Below, one piece after another: positions 10,011 to 22,723 of a stretch of 64,000 nucleotides of DNA. The stretch's first letter is position 1, and the number at the start of each line of letters is the position of its first letter. The notes below the pieces were generated by a model. That model did no database searches. It was not told where the DNA came from and was given only the letters and a program-made list of their open reading frames with translations. Both the position numbers and the translations under genes were made by a program. The DNA is from Butyriboletus loyo (Eukaryota; Basidiomycota; Agaricomycetes; Boletales; Boletaceae), in the NCBI GenBank assembly GCA_038093515.1, contig JBBPSI010000003.1, positions 62,001-126,000 of the forward strand, in the 5' to 3' direction.

Positions 10011-13000
10011 TTAATCCTTCCTCGTCGATCGTGATTTGTCCCCAGCCTGGGGGTCAATGGGGAGAGTCCTCTTAGCCAGTCCATGAGGTGCGTGATAGCG
10101 ATTGCGAATAATCCTCGGTCGTTTTGGGGGCTGCGACGCTAGATCACCTCCCGGGATGCTGTTGGCCTCCCCAACGTCCTTATCCCGGTCTGGGTACAAG
10201 TCAGATAAATTCGATCCAGAAACTGACGAGCGATCAACTCACCAGTTGCCGTTCGTTTCCTATTATCACGCTCATCATCCTTGTGCAGCATATCAGACCG
10301 GTAAGATGTCGTTGGTGCCTGGGGGGCCGAGCGGGCAGCCTCTTTCTCGCCTATTCTTGCACGTAAACTAGAACCCGGGTCTGGTGTGCCACCAGCCGTC
10401 GAAACCGGATACGCGTGTGGTCCATAGTCACGTTGTTGGCCTTTCCAATCACCACCACTTCGGCTAGCAGCAGGGTCAACTTTGCTTCCACCCCTGGAAC
10501 CATCCACAGATGACATCGCCCTTGGGGCTGATGGAGTGGTCGGAGGCAACGTTTTGGGACCATCGGGTATCCGCTTTTCACTGGGCTGTTAGGTCATGTT
10601 ATTGAAGTTGTGATCACATTTTTAAATACATCAACACACCTTATCGATAGGCGGGCGGGGATCTCCTTCAGACGGTTGAGGTTCCGTTCGACGCTTGTCG
10701 GATTCCCGTGGTCGATCGTGGCTTTCCTTGTCAGAGCGGCGGCCACGATCATCTCTATGGCTTTCCTTGCGAGAGCTACGCTTCGAGGTGCGGTCAACCT
10801 GTCAACGGGTCAGCGAGTAACGTTAGCCAAAGAGGGACACTAACCTCGTCATCACTAAGACGTCGTCTTTTTCCAAGAGCATCATCGCCGACCTGAGTAG
10901 CGGGACGGTGCCGAGCGGAGTCGGGTCGAGTGGGGAGACTTCGGGGCTCTGGTGTGGCAGTGGAGGCTGCAGGCGCTAAAACTTGACTTGATCTATCTCG
11001 GTCCTTGCGCGATTCTCGATCACGATCCTTGTCATCACGACGATGGCGATCCCTGTCCCGATCCCTGTCTCTGTCCCGTTCTCTATCTCTGTCGCGACGT
11101 TCCCTATCCTTCTCCTTCTCCCGCTCTCTGTCACGCTCCTTGTCGCGTTCCCTATCACGGTCGCGTTCCCCATGCCTGTCCCGGCCACGTTCCCGGTCAC
11201 TTTCTCTGTCCCGATCACTCTCGCGAGCTGACGTACGATGGCCCAAGACTCTTTCGCTTCGAGGACCGTGAGCAGCACCACCCTCTTTGCGGGATAATCG
11301 CAACTCTTGTCGAGCTTCTCGTTCTAGGGGCCTCCCATCTACTTGGTCACCATCTCCAGTCCCGCGGTCAGAGCGGCGTTCGCCACTTGCTCGACTCTCT
11401 AAACTATGATTCCTTGTGCCAGGGGATGCGGTACGCCGATGTGGCAATGGAGACGGAGCTCCAGAACCGGGCTGGCTGCGGGTATCACCCGCCAATCGCC
11501 GGTCATCAGATTTCTCTGATGTGCGGTGACCGATTGTTTGCTTGGCCGTTTCGCGGAGCTCTTGTGCTGACAGTGTTTGACTGGGGGCCGTTGGTGGTGG
11601 CATGACCTCTTGTGTCTGTTTCTCTTCAATCCTTTGCCTAGGAGATAGAGGGGGTTCTCGTGGGCTAGGCGCCGTAATGGCTGGCCGGGAAGGTTTAGGA
11701 GCTTCTTTGAGAATGGGAGTTGGTGCCCGAATATCAACAGGTGTTAGAGGTAACGAACTTTGAGCAGGTGCAGAAGGCTGCCGCGCTCCAAAGCGTGATG
11801 GGGCCAGTTCCTGTTGTGAATATGTCCTTCCTTCCTTTGGTGCAGTTGGAATGACATCAACATCCATAACATCTTGTTTTGACTTGTTCTCACTATCCGG
11901 CGCTGGTGATTCGCTCCCCTTTTCTTGTCGGACTCGCTTCACTTTCTCGGGTCTGGGAATACTGATCATATCGCATTTCATTGAGAACAAGGGTTTCATA
12001 CTTGTTATACTCATACCTTTCGATGGCTAATTTCGCCAAACTTGCCGGTGTAGATGGTCTTTCATCAATAATCTGAGGTGCGCTAGTTGATGACTGAGCT
12101 CTTGGGGCTGCTGGGATGCCTGAGGCTGTGCTGATTTCGCGGCGTGTGTCAGGCTGTACAAGAACTGCAGAACCGTTGGGTGGCTGTATAGAGCGTGATT
12201 TATCGAGTGCTTGTGAAACCGACGGGCCAGGCTTCGGGGACATGGCACCACCGTTCAGCTGAAATGAGGATTAGATGGGAAAACCTCCTACAGCGAAAAC
12301 AGCTTACCCTGGGAGGTGTTGGCCGTGGAACTGCCCACTGAGACTCACGCTTCTTCAAAGCTGCAGAGTAGCTGCGGCGACATCAAAACATACCCCGAGG
12401 ATAAAAGAAAGCTGCTTACGCCCTACTCAGTATTTTGAGATCACCTCGTTCCTCACCCTCAACTAGTTTATCAATCATATTATCAATGACGGGTCCATAC
12501 TCGCCAACAGCAGCTAGGGGGAAGACTGGAAGAATTTCCTTCAGCACGATGATGGCATTGTAGACGTGCATGAATTCTCCTGTTTCGATGCAACTACAGA
12601 GACTCTGGAGACTCGTCAGCTTACTGATTCTGACAGTGCCAGACCACCCACTCTTCCCAGTTTTCTGTGCCATTTGCGCAGAATCTGTTTGAAGCCCGAC
12701 CACAATAACAGGTCTTCTGGTAAGATACTTATGGGGTCCTTGTTGGTCCAACGCGGTTGGAAGCCCGGAAGAAGAACAGTTCTTCCAGCGATCTTCATAC
12801 GGTTTTCCTGGGCGAAGAGTTGCTCGTCCTGTGCCCACTTCCATAGGTCCGTAAGAATCCCTAACAAAAAGCGCCCTGTTGTCCAGTATTACACTTTGTA
12901 AAACGGCCATACGACAATAGATGTATTCTGAAGGCACATACCATAATTCTTCGCTTCATATTCGCTGCAAGAGAAAATCACCGTCTTGACGTGATCTCCG

Positions 13001-16000
13001 AGTAGCTGAGGCCCAGGGATCATCAATCACAGTCTCTCGTGCAGGACTTTGATGCTTACCTTGTCATAACACATTAACGTGGGGAAACCCAGCGTTCCTT
13101 GTGTGTGTATGACTTTGATGATTTGTGCACAGTAGTCGGCGTCCATAGGTGATAACAAACAGCGTGGTTGGATGCAATGTTCGATGATGGCAGATGCCAA
13201 AACAGCATAACGATGCTCGACTTAGCAATAGGTAAGTCACATAAATCGCTGAAGATGGCACAAACTCACCATGTGCAAACCAATGCTGCTTCTCTCGTGC
13301 CAAACGCTTCAAGGTGAAAACTCTCGAAGCTGTCTGTTCTTTGAACTCTTGAGCCAATGTGTTAACAAACGCGTTACATCTATCACGTTTTGCCCTATGT
13401 GAGCTCGCCGTGAGCCTCTTCGCGCGATCAGAAGAACGGTCGGCGCTAATGTATTTGGCATCTTCTTGTCGACTGAGGGTGCGTAATGCAGCTCCCTCTT
13501 CGTCGTACCTGGTGGCTGGTGGGGAGAGATCATACATTGACAATTGCCAGAACGTCAAGTAAAACCCAGGGCTTAATACAACTTTTTCAGCTCAAAGCTT
13601 TGGTTCAACTTCACAAGACTTACCCAATCACGTCAATCGCACTGCTCTTCGCGATCTTTCGTATATCGTCAAAAAGCGCTTCTAGTTCAGGTATCCAAGG
13701 ACTCTACAAGATAGTCATAGTCATTGCGCCGAGCATTTCAATCACATACGGTCTACGGACCTCTGCAGTGGGAGTGGTTACTTCCAGTTCAACTTCCATC
13801 GCGTTATCCTCGTTGCCTTCAACCAGCGGCTTTTGTTCAGAGTTATCCCGTGGCGTATTGGCACCACTGGGCGACTCCATGCGCGATGCGGATGCGGATG
13901 GATCACGTTTTGCTGACAGGCGAGCTTTCAGACGCTTCTCGGCTTCTTCGTTGGCGACACGCTCTTTCTCTTGCATTGACAAGGCCGTTTTCTAGAACAT
14001 AATCAGTATTCAATCAACTAGGGCTAGCCGAATGTTTACCAAGAGAATGCTGTTAAGCATTGGACGAATAACTTGCATGCAAATTGGAGCAGATATTCCG
14101 TACAACTCCCCAAGGTCGGCCAAAGAAGGAAGGATCCTCTTCGCATAGTCTTCAGGGGGGACAACAGCCAGAGAAGTAAGCAGTTCCAGGTACTGCAATA
14201 GTACCCCGTGGGTCTGAATTGGGCAAGCGACTTTGAGACCAATATGCGAGCACGATATGACGCGCGACCTACGGTATCGAACAGACTTGCGAGGGACTTA
14301 AGATGGGTGTCTGGAGCCTTGAAGACGCAAGACTGACGCTGCTGCGCAACCTGAATAAGGAGAGGCAATGCCAAGAACGTTTCCAGTAGGCTCTTTCCCA
14401 ATCGCTGAGGACCTTTGAGTATCGCATCGCCAGGATCCAGACGGGCACCTCGAGTCGTGGAAGCGATTGCTTCGATACGTAGTGCCGGACCACCGGCCAT
14501 TGCAGCAATTTGCGAATCCGACAGACTCGGAAGGGGTTCAATGCCAGCCATTTTCCAGATCAGCTCGCGAAGAACCACTATTTCTGTTGTTTGGCCGTTA
14601 TATAGTTGATGTACAACGTATTTCAAGAGTGGTGATAAGTCTGAACTGTACCGGCGAAAAAGCATGCCAGTGAACGACGCAAGACCTGCTGTTGTCAATA
14701 ACATATAACGAAACGGCACAACCAGACCTACTTTGCAGCCAATCTGAGATATTAACACCGTCATCCTTCACCCGATTCTTATAAGGATTCGAAAGCGCGT
14801 CGAGAATGATGTAGACCAATACATCAAACCCCATGTTGGTCACATATCGAAGTGCCTGAATTACCACACCCGCTAGATTGTCGTACGCCATAATTTGGTT
14901 GACAGCGTTGGTAAAGAAAATGCAGGGATTGGCGTGCGCCAATTTCGCGACCGAGCCAGAAAGCGTGTCAATAGTCTGGTGTGATAACCGTCGCAATATT
15001 CCTTTTGATTCCCGATCAGCTTGCACTTGACGTATGCGAAGTTCTGAATGCGAATCGTATGTGCTTGTCTTCCACTCCCCGTAAAGTTTCCATCGAATTG
15101 TTGTTTCATACTGTCGGATTATGTTCCAGATCTCAACAGTGCAAACAGCGTTTCCCCGAATGAGAGGTAGCGAAGGTAGGAAGTATAGTCGCAAAAGTTT
15201 CAACCAGAACACACGAACAGGATTCGAAGGGTCTGGCTCTCCCGTGGGCTTCTTAGAGACAGGATCAAGAGGAGCCTGGAAAGAAGATGAATGCATTGGC
15301 AAACTACAAGGATTGATTATGGATTTACCGTAGTCATTAATTGTGACCTCCCTAAACGGGTTGCTTTCGAAACGAACAACGGGTCACGCGATATGTGGAG
15401 GCCAACAAAGCTCATAAGAGGTTCAATGACATCAACCAGATCCTCGAACGTCATCGACAGCGGAACCCTCTCCGACCAGTCAGGGAAAAAGAATACGAAT
15501 TCCGTCGTAGCTGTGCTAGGAGGCGTCGGTGCAACTAACGTCAGCTGGGGCTTGCGAATAGGCGCAAGGAGGATGCCGGTTGACCCATATCGAGGGCGAG
15601 GCTGAATAAAGCTGGGATTACGTTCCTTGAGAACGAAAGTCGTATCGTAGAGAGGCGAGATGGAATGCCTGAGAACCCGGAGCACCAAATCTGCAAGTTC
15701 GACATGAGCGTCTACGAACCACGGAAATTTGGTCAAGATCGCAAAAGCAGGACGCAAAGCGCCAACAGAAAGCAAGGCGCTGACAAGAGCTGCTTTCTGG
15801 TTTGGAGGCCTCGGATCTAGGATTCTTTTGGTTTCCTCTCCAGTCTCTGAACGTGCTTTTGGGCCGGAGTTCGTCGACTCTAAGGGAGCTGCCATCGCTA
15901 GTTGAGTGATCTTGGCGTCTGTGATCCTTTCGTGCACGTGGTCCAGATAATCCTTGTGGTACGAATCCATATCTCCATCAGAGGGTGATAGCTGAATGTT

Positions 16001-17456
16001 TGGTATGAAGTGATGTCCAAGCAATACAATGAAGTCAACGCACATGGGGATATAACTCCTCGAGCGAAACAAACCCTTCCCGTATCAAGATAGCAGCCGC
16101 AAGATACAAGCCTTTTGGGGACGGTTCGTGAACATCTAGACCCTACGCAGGATCAGAGGAGAAGAGGTGTACTAAGAGATATGACACACCTGATAATGAG
16201 CGAACTTGAAACCAAGGACTTGAGCGAGTACCCGCGACTCGAGGCCGCTTGGAACTGGATTCAAACCTTTGTAGCTGAGAGACAGGGTTTCGGCGATGTC
16301 GAGAACTTCGTCGAGCGATTTCCCTCGATACTGGTCAGAAGATGGAGCGGGTGGCATGCAAGTGTCGAATTTGCCGGTCATGGCGCGCCTAATAGAACTC
16401 GCCCATGGGGAGAACGACAGAAGGGAGAGGAAGAAAGTGTAGTGGGTCGTGATGTTGACGGTCAGAACATCGAGGATGATATCGAGGGCACGATTGGGAT
16501 CCAGGTCAAAATATCCAATAAGACCCATGATCTTGTCCCATACTATTCGGGAACGGTCCTCTATGTACCCGGCACTCTCGACAGGTCTACCATCCTGTAG
16601 AGAATGTGAAGGTCCCAAAGAGCTCATCACTTCCACGCATAGCTTGCTGTAACCTTCGGATTGCTCGCGGAGCAGGTTGAACTTGTTTTGCTTGTAACTA
16701 CAAACCAACCACAAACGTCAACCCACACCATATACCGCCATTAGGAACTTACAGGAGACCAGTTCTTGTCCTAATCTCCTTCTTGTCAAACGATGACCTA
16801 TCCAATACAAGGCCTATATTGGCAAGGAGGCTCAAATCAAGGCGCTCCCGGCAGACCGCTACGTCAATGATGCCAGTAAACTAGATAGAAAGTGGGTTCA
16901 GTATATTACAGGGACTCGCTGATGCTCACCAAGAGTCTCTTTACAACATCAAAGAGAAGTTCCTTGTCTTGTTCAGCGGTCTGCTTTAATCCTGTGGCTT
17001 TATGCAAGTGACTGGGCTCGGTTGTCTGCTCCGCAGTTGCAATGATAGCCTTGGTATCCGTTACAAGTTCATCCAACTGCGCGTCAAGGCACCAGACGAT
17101 GTCGACGAGCAATTCTCCGAATAAAGTGTCACGTTGTCTAGGCCTAGAGTGGACAGAAGAAGAAGGCAAGGACACCAGGACTGACTGGACGAAATCAACG
17201 AAACTTTGCGGGGTTAGCAAGCTATTCGGAGCCCAAGTCCTCAAAACAGAAAATAACAGGGTATGATACGCAGTTGTAAGCGTTTCAACGGTGGTCGTGT
17301 CCGTAGGATTTAGATGAGCTGGAAGAAGGAAATTTCGACTGAAAACAGTATTATTGGGATGAAAATACACGTAAAAGAAGATCGAACATACCACTCGGTC
17401 CCCCCACCCTTGGACCACTTTTCTAGACAACTGTTGACCTTGTCAACGACATTCAT
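10011..17456 (-). CDS. THO2: THO complex subunit 2, with Arg-Asp/Arg-Glu repeat C-terminus
   Basis: Scaffold of the THO/TREX complex, which couples transcription elongation to mRNP assembly and nuclear export. It is the longest gene here, with many short introns and about 2,000 residues. The start codon at 17456 opens MNVVDKVNSCLEKW, followed by a 2-phase intron into RNFLLPAHLN. Family stretches in order are LLYKQNKFNLLREQSEGYSK (~16.7 kb), LASFTGMLFRRYSSDL, ELIWKMAGIEPLPSLS with GGPALRIEA (~14.5 kb), MYDLSPPATRYDEEGAAL, EFKEQTASRVFTLKRLAREK (~13.4 kb), and IETGEFMHVYNAIIVLKEIL (~12.6 kb). The C-terminal exons (10.0-12.2 kb) are disordered, with a long alternating RD/RE tract at 11,000-11,240 and a Lys/Arg-rich end. 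The last intron, about 10190-10242, joins KRTAT to DRDKDVG. Internal joins were not all resolved. Confidence 0.93.
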
Positions 17457-18355
17457 GGCCGTGCTGTTGGTAGAAGGTTAAGAAGAGCAAGTACAAGCGC
17501 AGTACAACGCCCTAGTGTTTGCTTGCTCAAGCGCTAGCACTTGAAAAGACAAGCATAGTCATTATTGTGCTTTGTTGACGACTATTATTCAATGCCTTGC
17601 GTTCCAAACAAGTCTCTTTACAATGTAGACCCGCGAACGAATATCTTCGGGTCGATGAAGCGGACCACACTGGTGTTTTTCATCTAATGGCAAGTCAGTT
17701 TCGAGGTCGAGCCGAACTCTCTATTAACATCATTTTAGGTTTCCATCGAGAGTGTGTATCACCCCCAACCGGTATGCGGGTGTCAGGTGAACAGGCAAAA
17801 AAGTTGGGTGGATCCGAGTGTCATGGCGGCCTCGACTGAGGTCAAAGCTAAGGCCGTTATAGTAACAGGTTTTCAAACGTACAAGATAGCCGTCAAACCT
17901 CGAATTCGATGGAATTGAGACGCCACAGGCCCAGTTTCATTCCACTTCATTCTTCGTCTTATCATGATACGCTCCGAGGAGCTCACCTTGTGCAGACACA
18001 ACCGACCGGGTAACCATAACCGCGAAGCATCCTCGTGACAACCCCCTACGATGGAATGTACGTACCTGACTCTCAGTGGTCACTGTTCTCAGCTCGCTCA
18101 TGCTTAGCAGAGCCCTCATGGAACACCGCGTGTTCCCCTCGAACCGTATCATACACATACCTATATCCGGTGTTAGAGTTCACCGTAGGCCAGTATTCCC
18201 CGCATCAGTACCTTTGAGTTTGATCATGAATGACTTCTCAATTACGTCCGAGGCCGCATGTCCAAACTGCTTCCTGAGCATTTGATAACGGCAGAAACCC
18301 ATAAGTACTCGCATGGCGATGATAGGATCTTCGTGACTACATCCCCTTCTTTCTT
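17457..18355. other. Divergent intergenic region between THO2 and the UNC93-like gene
   Basis: About 0.9 kb between two divergent start codons. Short open frames (for example 17597-17839 + and 17937-18158 -) have no recognisable motif and no splice pattern that extends them. I see no RNA gene or repeat. It probably holds the two promoters and the 5' leader of the transporter gene. Confidence 0.5.
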
Positions 18356-20321
18356 ATGGCAGACATTCTCCCGGAGAAGACATTGGAGACTGGGAGCGAT
18401 GACTCTGGCTCCCAGCGCGAAGAGATCTTCGAGCGCCCCACAGGATTGAAGGGAATCTACTACCACCCTTACTTCCAAGTGTCTATGCTTGGATTCGTCT
18501 GCTTCATGTGCCCTGGCATGTTTAACGCTCTGGGAGGGATCGGCGGAGGTGGTAAAGTCACTGCAACTGCTCAAGACAACGCGTCTACAGCTACTTATGC
18601 TACTTTTGCATTCTTCGCGTTCTTTTCCGGGTTGGTGTCACCCCTCCATATGATGTGCGTTGAAGACTGATCTTCCACAGAACGATTAACAATGTACTTG
18701 GACCTCAGCTAACCCTCTTCCTCGGAACAACAGGATACTCCCTGTATATTGCTTCGTTTTTGTACGGACATTACGTTGCAATCACAACAATTACTTGCAC
18801 TCACTCATTTCTTCTTTAGGGTGGATAATATTCACCCCAATGCATACGACTTCGTCGTCGTCGCGGGTGCTATTCTTGGCTTATGTGCAGGGCTGCTATG
18901 GACCGCCCAAGGCTGTATGATGATGGCTTATCCGACAGAGGCACAGAAGGGCGTCTTCATTGGTATCTTCTGGGCAATTTTCAACCTGGGTGCTGTTATT
19001 GGTTCTGTAGTTGCATTCGGGCTCAATTTCAATAATCAAGTACGTAGTTCAGTTGCTGACTCTCGTGTTGAATTTCATCGTTGAACATCTTATTAGAGCA
19101 ATGCAGGTAGGTCCTATACTTGAATACCGTCTTAATTGGTCTGACTTGGTTCGTTAAGTTGGAAATGGAACATATGTGAGTGATGTATCACCTCTTCAAG
19201 AAGCATCATGTTGATATTTGCGCACTGCCAGATCGGTTTCTTGATTCTTACCCTCATCGGAGTATGCTTGGCCCCAATGATGGCTGACCCAAGGAGAATT
19301 ATTCGGACGGATGGCACAAAGGTTACCCTACCCCGCCAACCCTCGTGGAAAACGGAACTTTACAGCCTTTACGTTGCTTTCAAGACTGATCCGATGATCA
19401 TGTTACTATTCCCTATGTTCGTTGCGAGCAACTATTTCTACACATGGCGTATGTATCCTCTACATTTTCCCGTTTGCTGCGATAAACTGAGCGCCTTTAA
19501 AATAACTAGAGCAAAACGATTATAACGCCGCACTTTTCAACATTCGCACGCGTAGTCTCAACGCATTCGTTTACTGGGCAGCGCAGATATTTGGGTCATT
19601 GTTCCTCGGGTACTGCATCCTCGATCAGGTGAAGTACACGCGTCGAACTCGTGCCCTTGTTGGTTGGGCCATCGTGTCAGTGATGGTCTTCGCTGTACAC
19701 ATATGGGGTTACACGTATCAAAAGTGCGTTATTACTCTCCAGTTCAAGGAACATTTAAATTCAAGGAGGTCGTAGGAACTATACGCGAGCTTCTCTGTCT
19801 GACACGAAGATAGATTTCAGTAGCTCTGAATATCCTGCGCACGTTTGGTTATACATTTTCTGCGGCCTCCTGGATGCCATGTGGCAGACATTTGTGTATT
19901 GGCTAATGGGAGCCATGTCGAACGATTTAGCAAAACTTGCTGTGTTCACTGGGTTCTGTAAGTCATTCCGACTGTTGCTCAGCTGGAACTGTAACTCAAC
20001 GTTCACAGATAAATCATTGCAATCTGCTGGTGCTGCTGGTGCATGGCATGCAGATGCTGTTAAAGCACCGTAAGTCTTCTCCCTCTTGATGATTGAGGTA
20101 CAATGGACACCCGACTCTCCCAACAGCTACATGGATATGCTCATCTCAACATGGGTTTTGTGTGCCGCGGGAATTGTTTGCGCTCTTCCAATGATCCACT
20201 ACCGTATCAAGGACCATACCGACCAAGACGATACAGAATTGTTCGTATCTCCTTTCTCGTCCATGTGTCCCGGTTTGACGATTTGACCTTGCGCAGCGAA
20301 ACCAAGGCGCATAGCACTTGA
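18356..20321 (+). CDS. UNC93-like (DUF895) multi-pass membrane protein of the MFS superfamily
   Basis: A member of the fungal UNC93/DUF895 branch of the major facilitator fold; substrate unknown. The start at 18356 opens MADILPEKTLETG, a hydrophilic tail, then ERPTGLKGIYYHPYFQVSML. Family features are MFNALGGIGGGG at the end of the first membrane span, TINNVLGPQLTLFLGTTGYS after the first intron (18631-18680), GLLWTAQGCMMMAYPTEAQK, FWAIFNLGAVIGS, DPMIMLLFPMFVASNYFYTW, and LDAMWQTFVYWLMGAMSN. Around eight short introns split the gene. The last skips from DTE into ETKAHST before the TGA at 20319-20321. Roughly 480 residues with about 11-12 hydrophobic spans. The internal join near 18762-18819 is the least certain. 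It is single and unlinked to a pathway in the neighbourhood. Confidence 0.87.
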
Positions 20322-20595
20322 GGTACACGCCATAACGAATGACACCGATGGACTTTTAATACCTTTTCCACTTTGGGTATATTTTCGACTCGTGGTGGCG
20401 CGTTTCAGTTAACCTAGACTTCTGAGCGAAACCGAGATACGCCAATTGGCTCTCATTTTTTGAATCGAATAAAATGCCGGTGATTGCAACCAGCCTATCA
20501 GTAAAACAGTTGCTGGTTTCCGACGCTAATCGAGTGTAACCGAGTGCTACAGACTGCTACGGACTGTTAGCCATTAGTTCCGACCAATAACCGTT

Positions 20596-21122
20596 TCACT
20601 GATGCGGCGGTGGCAACTTGAAATAAATGGTGACTCGGTTGTCCGCAACTCCAATGATCTTGATCTTGAACCAGTAAGGATTTTCGCCAGCTTGGCAACG
20701 GTGCAAGATCTCTGCTTGCAAGCACCCTTTGCAGTAGGTCCTCGGATGCCCGGGACTGGCCACCATCACCCATGGTAACATGCACTCGCTCAAGTGAGTC
20801 GATATTTCATCGTCAGTCAAAATTATTACATACCTCTGGTATCTCTGGTGCCAAACGTCAAACATACTATCGCCAGCACCCCGAACAGACAGCGAGCGAG
20901 ATCTGGCTGCAGATGGTCCGCATGTGAATGGGTCAGTCGAGGTTAATTGCCAGCACATCCTCCGCCGTTTCCCGGGACGGAGAACAGCCACGTGTGATGA
21001 AGTATCCTTTTTCAAAATTTGACCGTTGGCTGGTCCGGGGCCAGTGAACCTCCATTTTGCTTGCCCCGACAGAATTTACCGGCCAACGGGGAAAACACTC
21101 CCTCTCGACCAAAATGAATCAT
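20596..21122 (-). CDS. Hypothetical protein, three exons
   Basis: Not recognised. Three exons fit by frame and splice signals: 21122-21080, 21029-20834 and 20788-20596, with introns of 50 and 45 nt (GTAAAT...CAG and GTATGT...GAG). They give about 143 residues. The C-terminal part reads like protein, with six Cys (for example TYCKGC and LHRC) and an aromatic/basic stretch ENPYWFKIKIIGVADNRV before the end KLPPPHQ. The start is the first in-frame ATG. Upstream of it the same frame encodes a hydrophobic stretch up to a stop near 21215, but it has no ATG, so a signal peptide cannot be claimed. It lies directly behind the 3' end of tafazzin on the same strand. It could be a small unknown gene or chance; splice agreement favours a gene. 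Confidence 0.42.
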
Positions 21123-21217
21123 CAAGTCGGTGAGAATTCGACTCCCACAACCAAGCAGGACACAATATAGAGCCAAGGGGACTAGGACAGTGTTTAGCGA
21201 ACGCAACGATCTCTACG

Positions 21218-22553
21218 TCAATGATGCAAAGGAAGGTCTAGTTTACTACCCGACACCTTCCTCCCCAAATCCTCGACAGCTTGTTGGATGATAGCTGTAA
21301 CATCACTCCGAATCTCGTCCATCTGTGCACATCGCCCAGCACCCTCGTACACTTCGATAGGATCTCCACCTGTTTGGATAATCGTGTCTTTTATCCACCC
21401 TCCGACATGCAAGGCACTGCTGAACCCTGACCTACTCGGTGGCCCATTGTGCCGTGTAGAGTTCTCTACTAGGCCAGGTGGTGAATAAGATGGCTTCAGT
21501 CTACGCATGGCGTTCAATGCGACTATGATCTTGTCAGGTGGTATCGGGTCACCAAACGTGACACTGAGCTGGATACCCATCTTCGGGAGGTACTTGTATG
21601 GGAACGGACGATGCTCTGGCATTAGTTTATCGAAGCCTGTGCAGATATGAACCAATTGGAGAAAACGCTGGCATCGAAGATCCGTACCAGTCAACCACAT
21701 GGGTATTATTAGGGGTGGGACATTGGTCTCCATAATGATCCGACCACTGAGATCATAGTGAGAAGGTACCTAACGCGCGTGATGCAAACACGTACACGCC
21801 CCATTTGAACCGTGGTAGATGTGCGATACCATCAGTCTGTGGATACGCGGTGGGTTGATGTACCTTTCCCTCGCCGAACATGTGCAGCTAAAAAAAGGTT
21901 TGATGTCGATAGCGAATATGCCGATAGCAAACACAAACCCAGTGGCCCTGATTCAGCCTTTCAATAGCTATATCCAGCGCGGGCTGCCAGATACCGTTGC
22001 CTCGAAACGTCTCTATCACCTGGCCTCTACGAAAGAAAGCCGAGAAGAGACTTCCTAACCAAAGTAGGAGTTCAACATGGGAGGCAGAAAGAACACGATT
22101 TCTGCTCCACTCACGGATTCGTAAACATGATATCTGAAGCGCCCAAAACCCATCGTATAGTACGTGAGCTCGTGAAGTTTTCGAATGACAGGATACCCCA
22201 GGTTACAGGATCATCGAGACTAGATAATGAAGTAAGGAAAGAATGTTGGCAAGAAGGGCATGAACAGACCTGGACAAATGGTTGGAGACTGTGGCGAGAA
22301 TTACAACAGGGTAGGATGGACACGCAGTGCTGGGTCACGTACCTGTTATTAAACCTTGGTGACTCTCCCTGCGTTCTCTTCTGAGCGCATCTATCAAGAC
22401 GGGTAAATTGTTGACGGTGATTGAACAAAGGCCGGAGTTGAGAAAGGCCTTGCAGGTGAGCCCTACTGCTGATATGACTGCAGAAGACAGCAATTGGGAC
22501 ATTGAACGAGGCAGTGGACGCCTATGGCAGCTACGGTACAACCAAGCCATCAT
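21218..22553 (-). CDS. TAZ1: Tafazzin, monolysocardiolipin acyltransferase
   Basis: Remodels cardiolipin by transacylation at mitochondrial membranes. After splicing, the acyltransferase HX4D motif is NHLSSLDDPVTWG, assembled from three exons around 22360, 22275 and 22215. Next come WVLGASDIMFTNP, FRRGQVIETFRGNGIWQPAL, the glycine motif FGEGKVHQP (22.0-21.87 kb), and GRIIMETNVPPLIIPMWLTG joined to FDKLMPEHRPFPY. The C-terminal tail includes KMGIQLSVTFGDPIPPDKI and ends GSKLDLPLHH. Length is about 330 residues, usual for fungal tafazzins. The N-terminus has two possible starts: 22553 (MMAWLYRS) or an internal Met at 22502 (MSQLLSSAV), which looks closer to the family. The motif order and the HX4D/FGEG pair make the identity firm. 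Confidence 0.9.
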
Positions 22554-22723
22554 ACAATGCTGACTAAGCGATAAGGAATTATTAGCGGTAAATACTCTGC
22601 CACCAGTAGTACTAGTGTTGACCTCTCAGACCAACCGCGCCCTCCTCCTCCCCCTCCTCACGGCGTGCCACGCTAGGGCTTTGTCTGCGTGCTTCGCGCC
22701 GCTTCCTCCTTGACGGATTCTTC

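Noticed and set aside
10952..11605. Plus-strand frames rich in Ser-Arg and Pro over the THO2 tail (an apparent SR protein)
   Set aside because: They are the antisense of the RD/RE repeat of THO2, whose frame joins correctly on both sides.
17597..17839. 80-codon frame upstream of the UNC93-like gene
   Set aside because: No motif, no join to the transporter, and stop codons on both sides.
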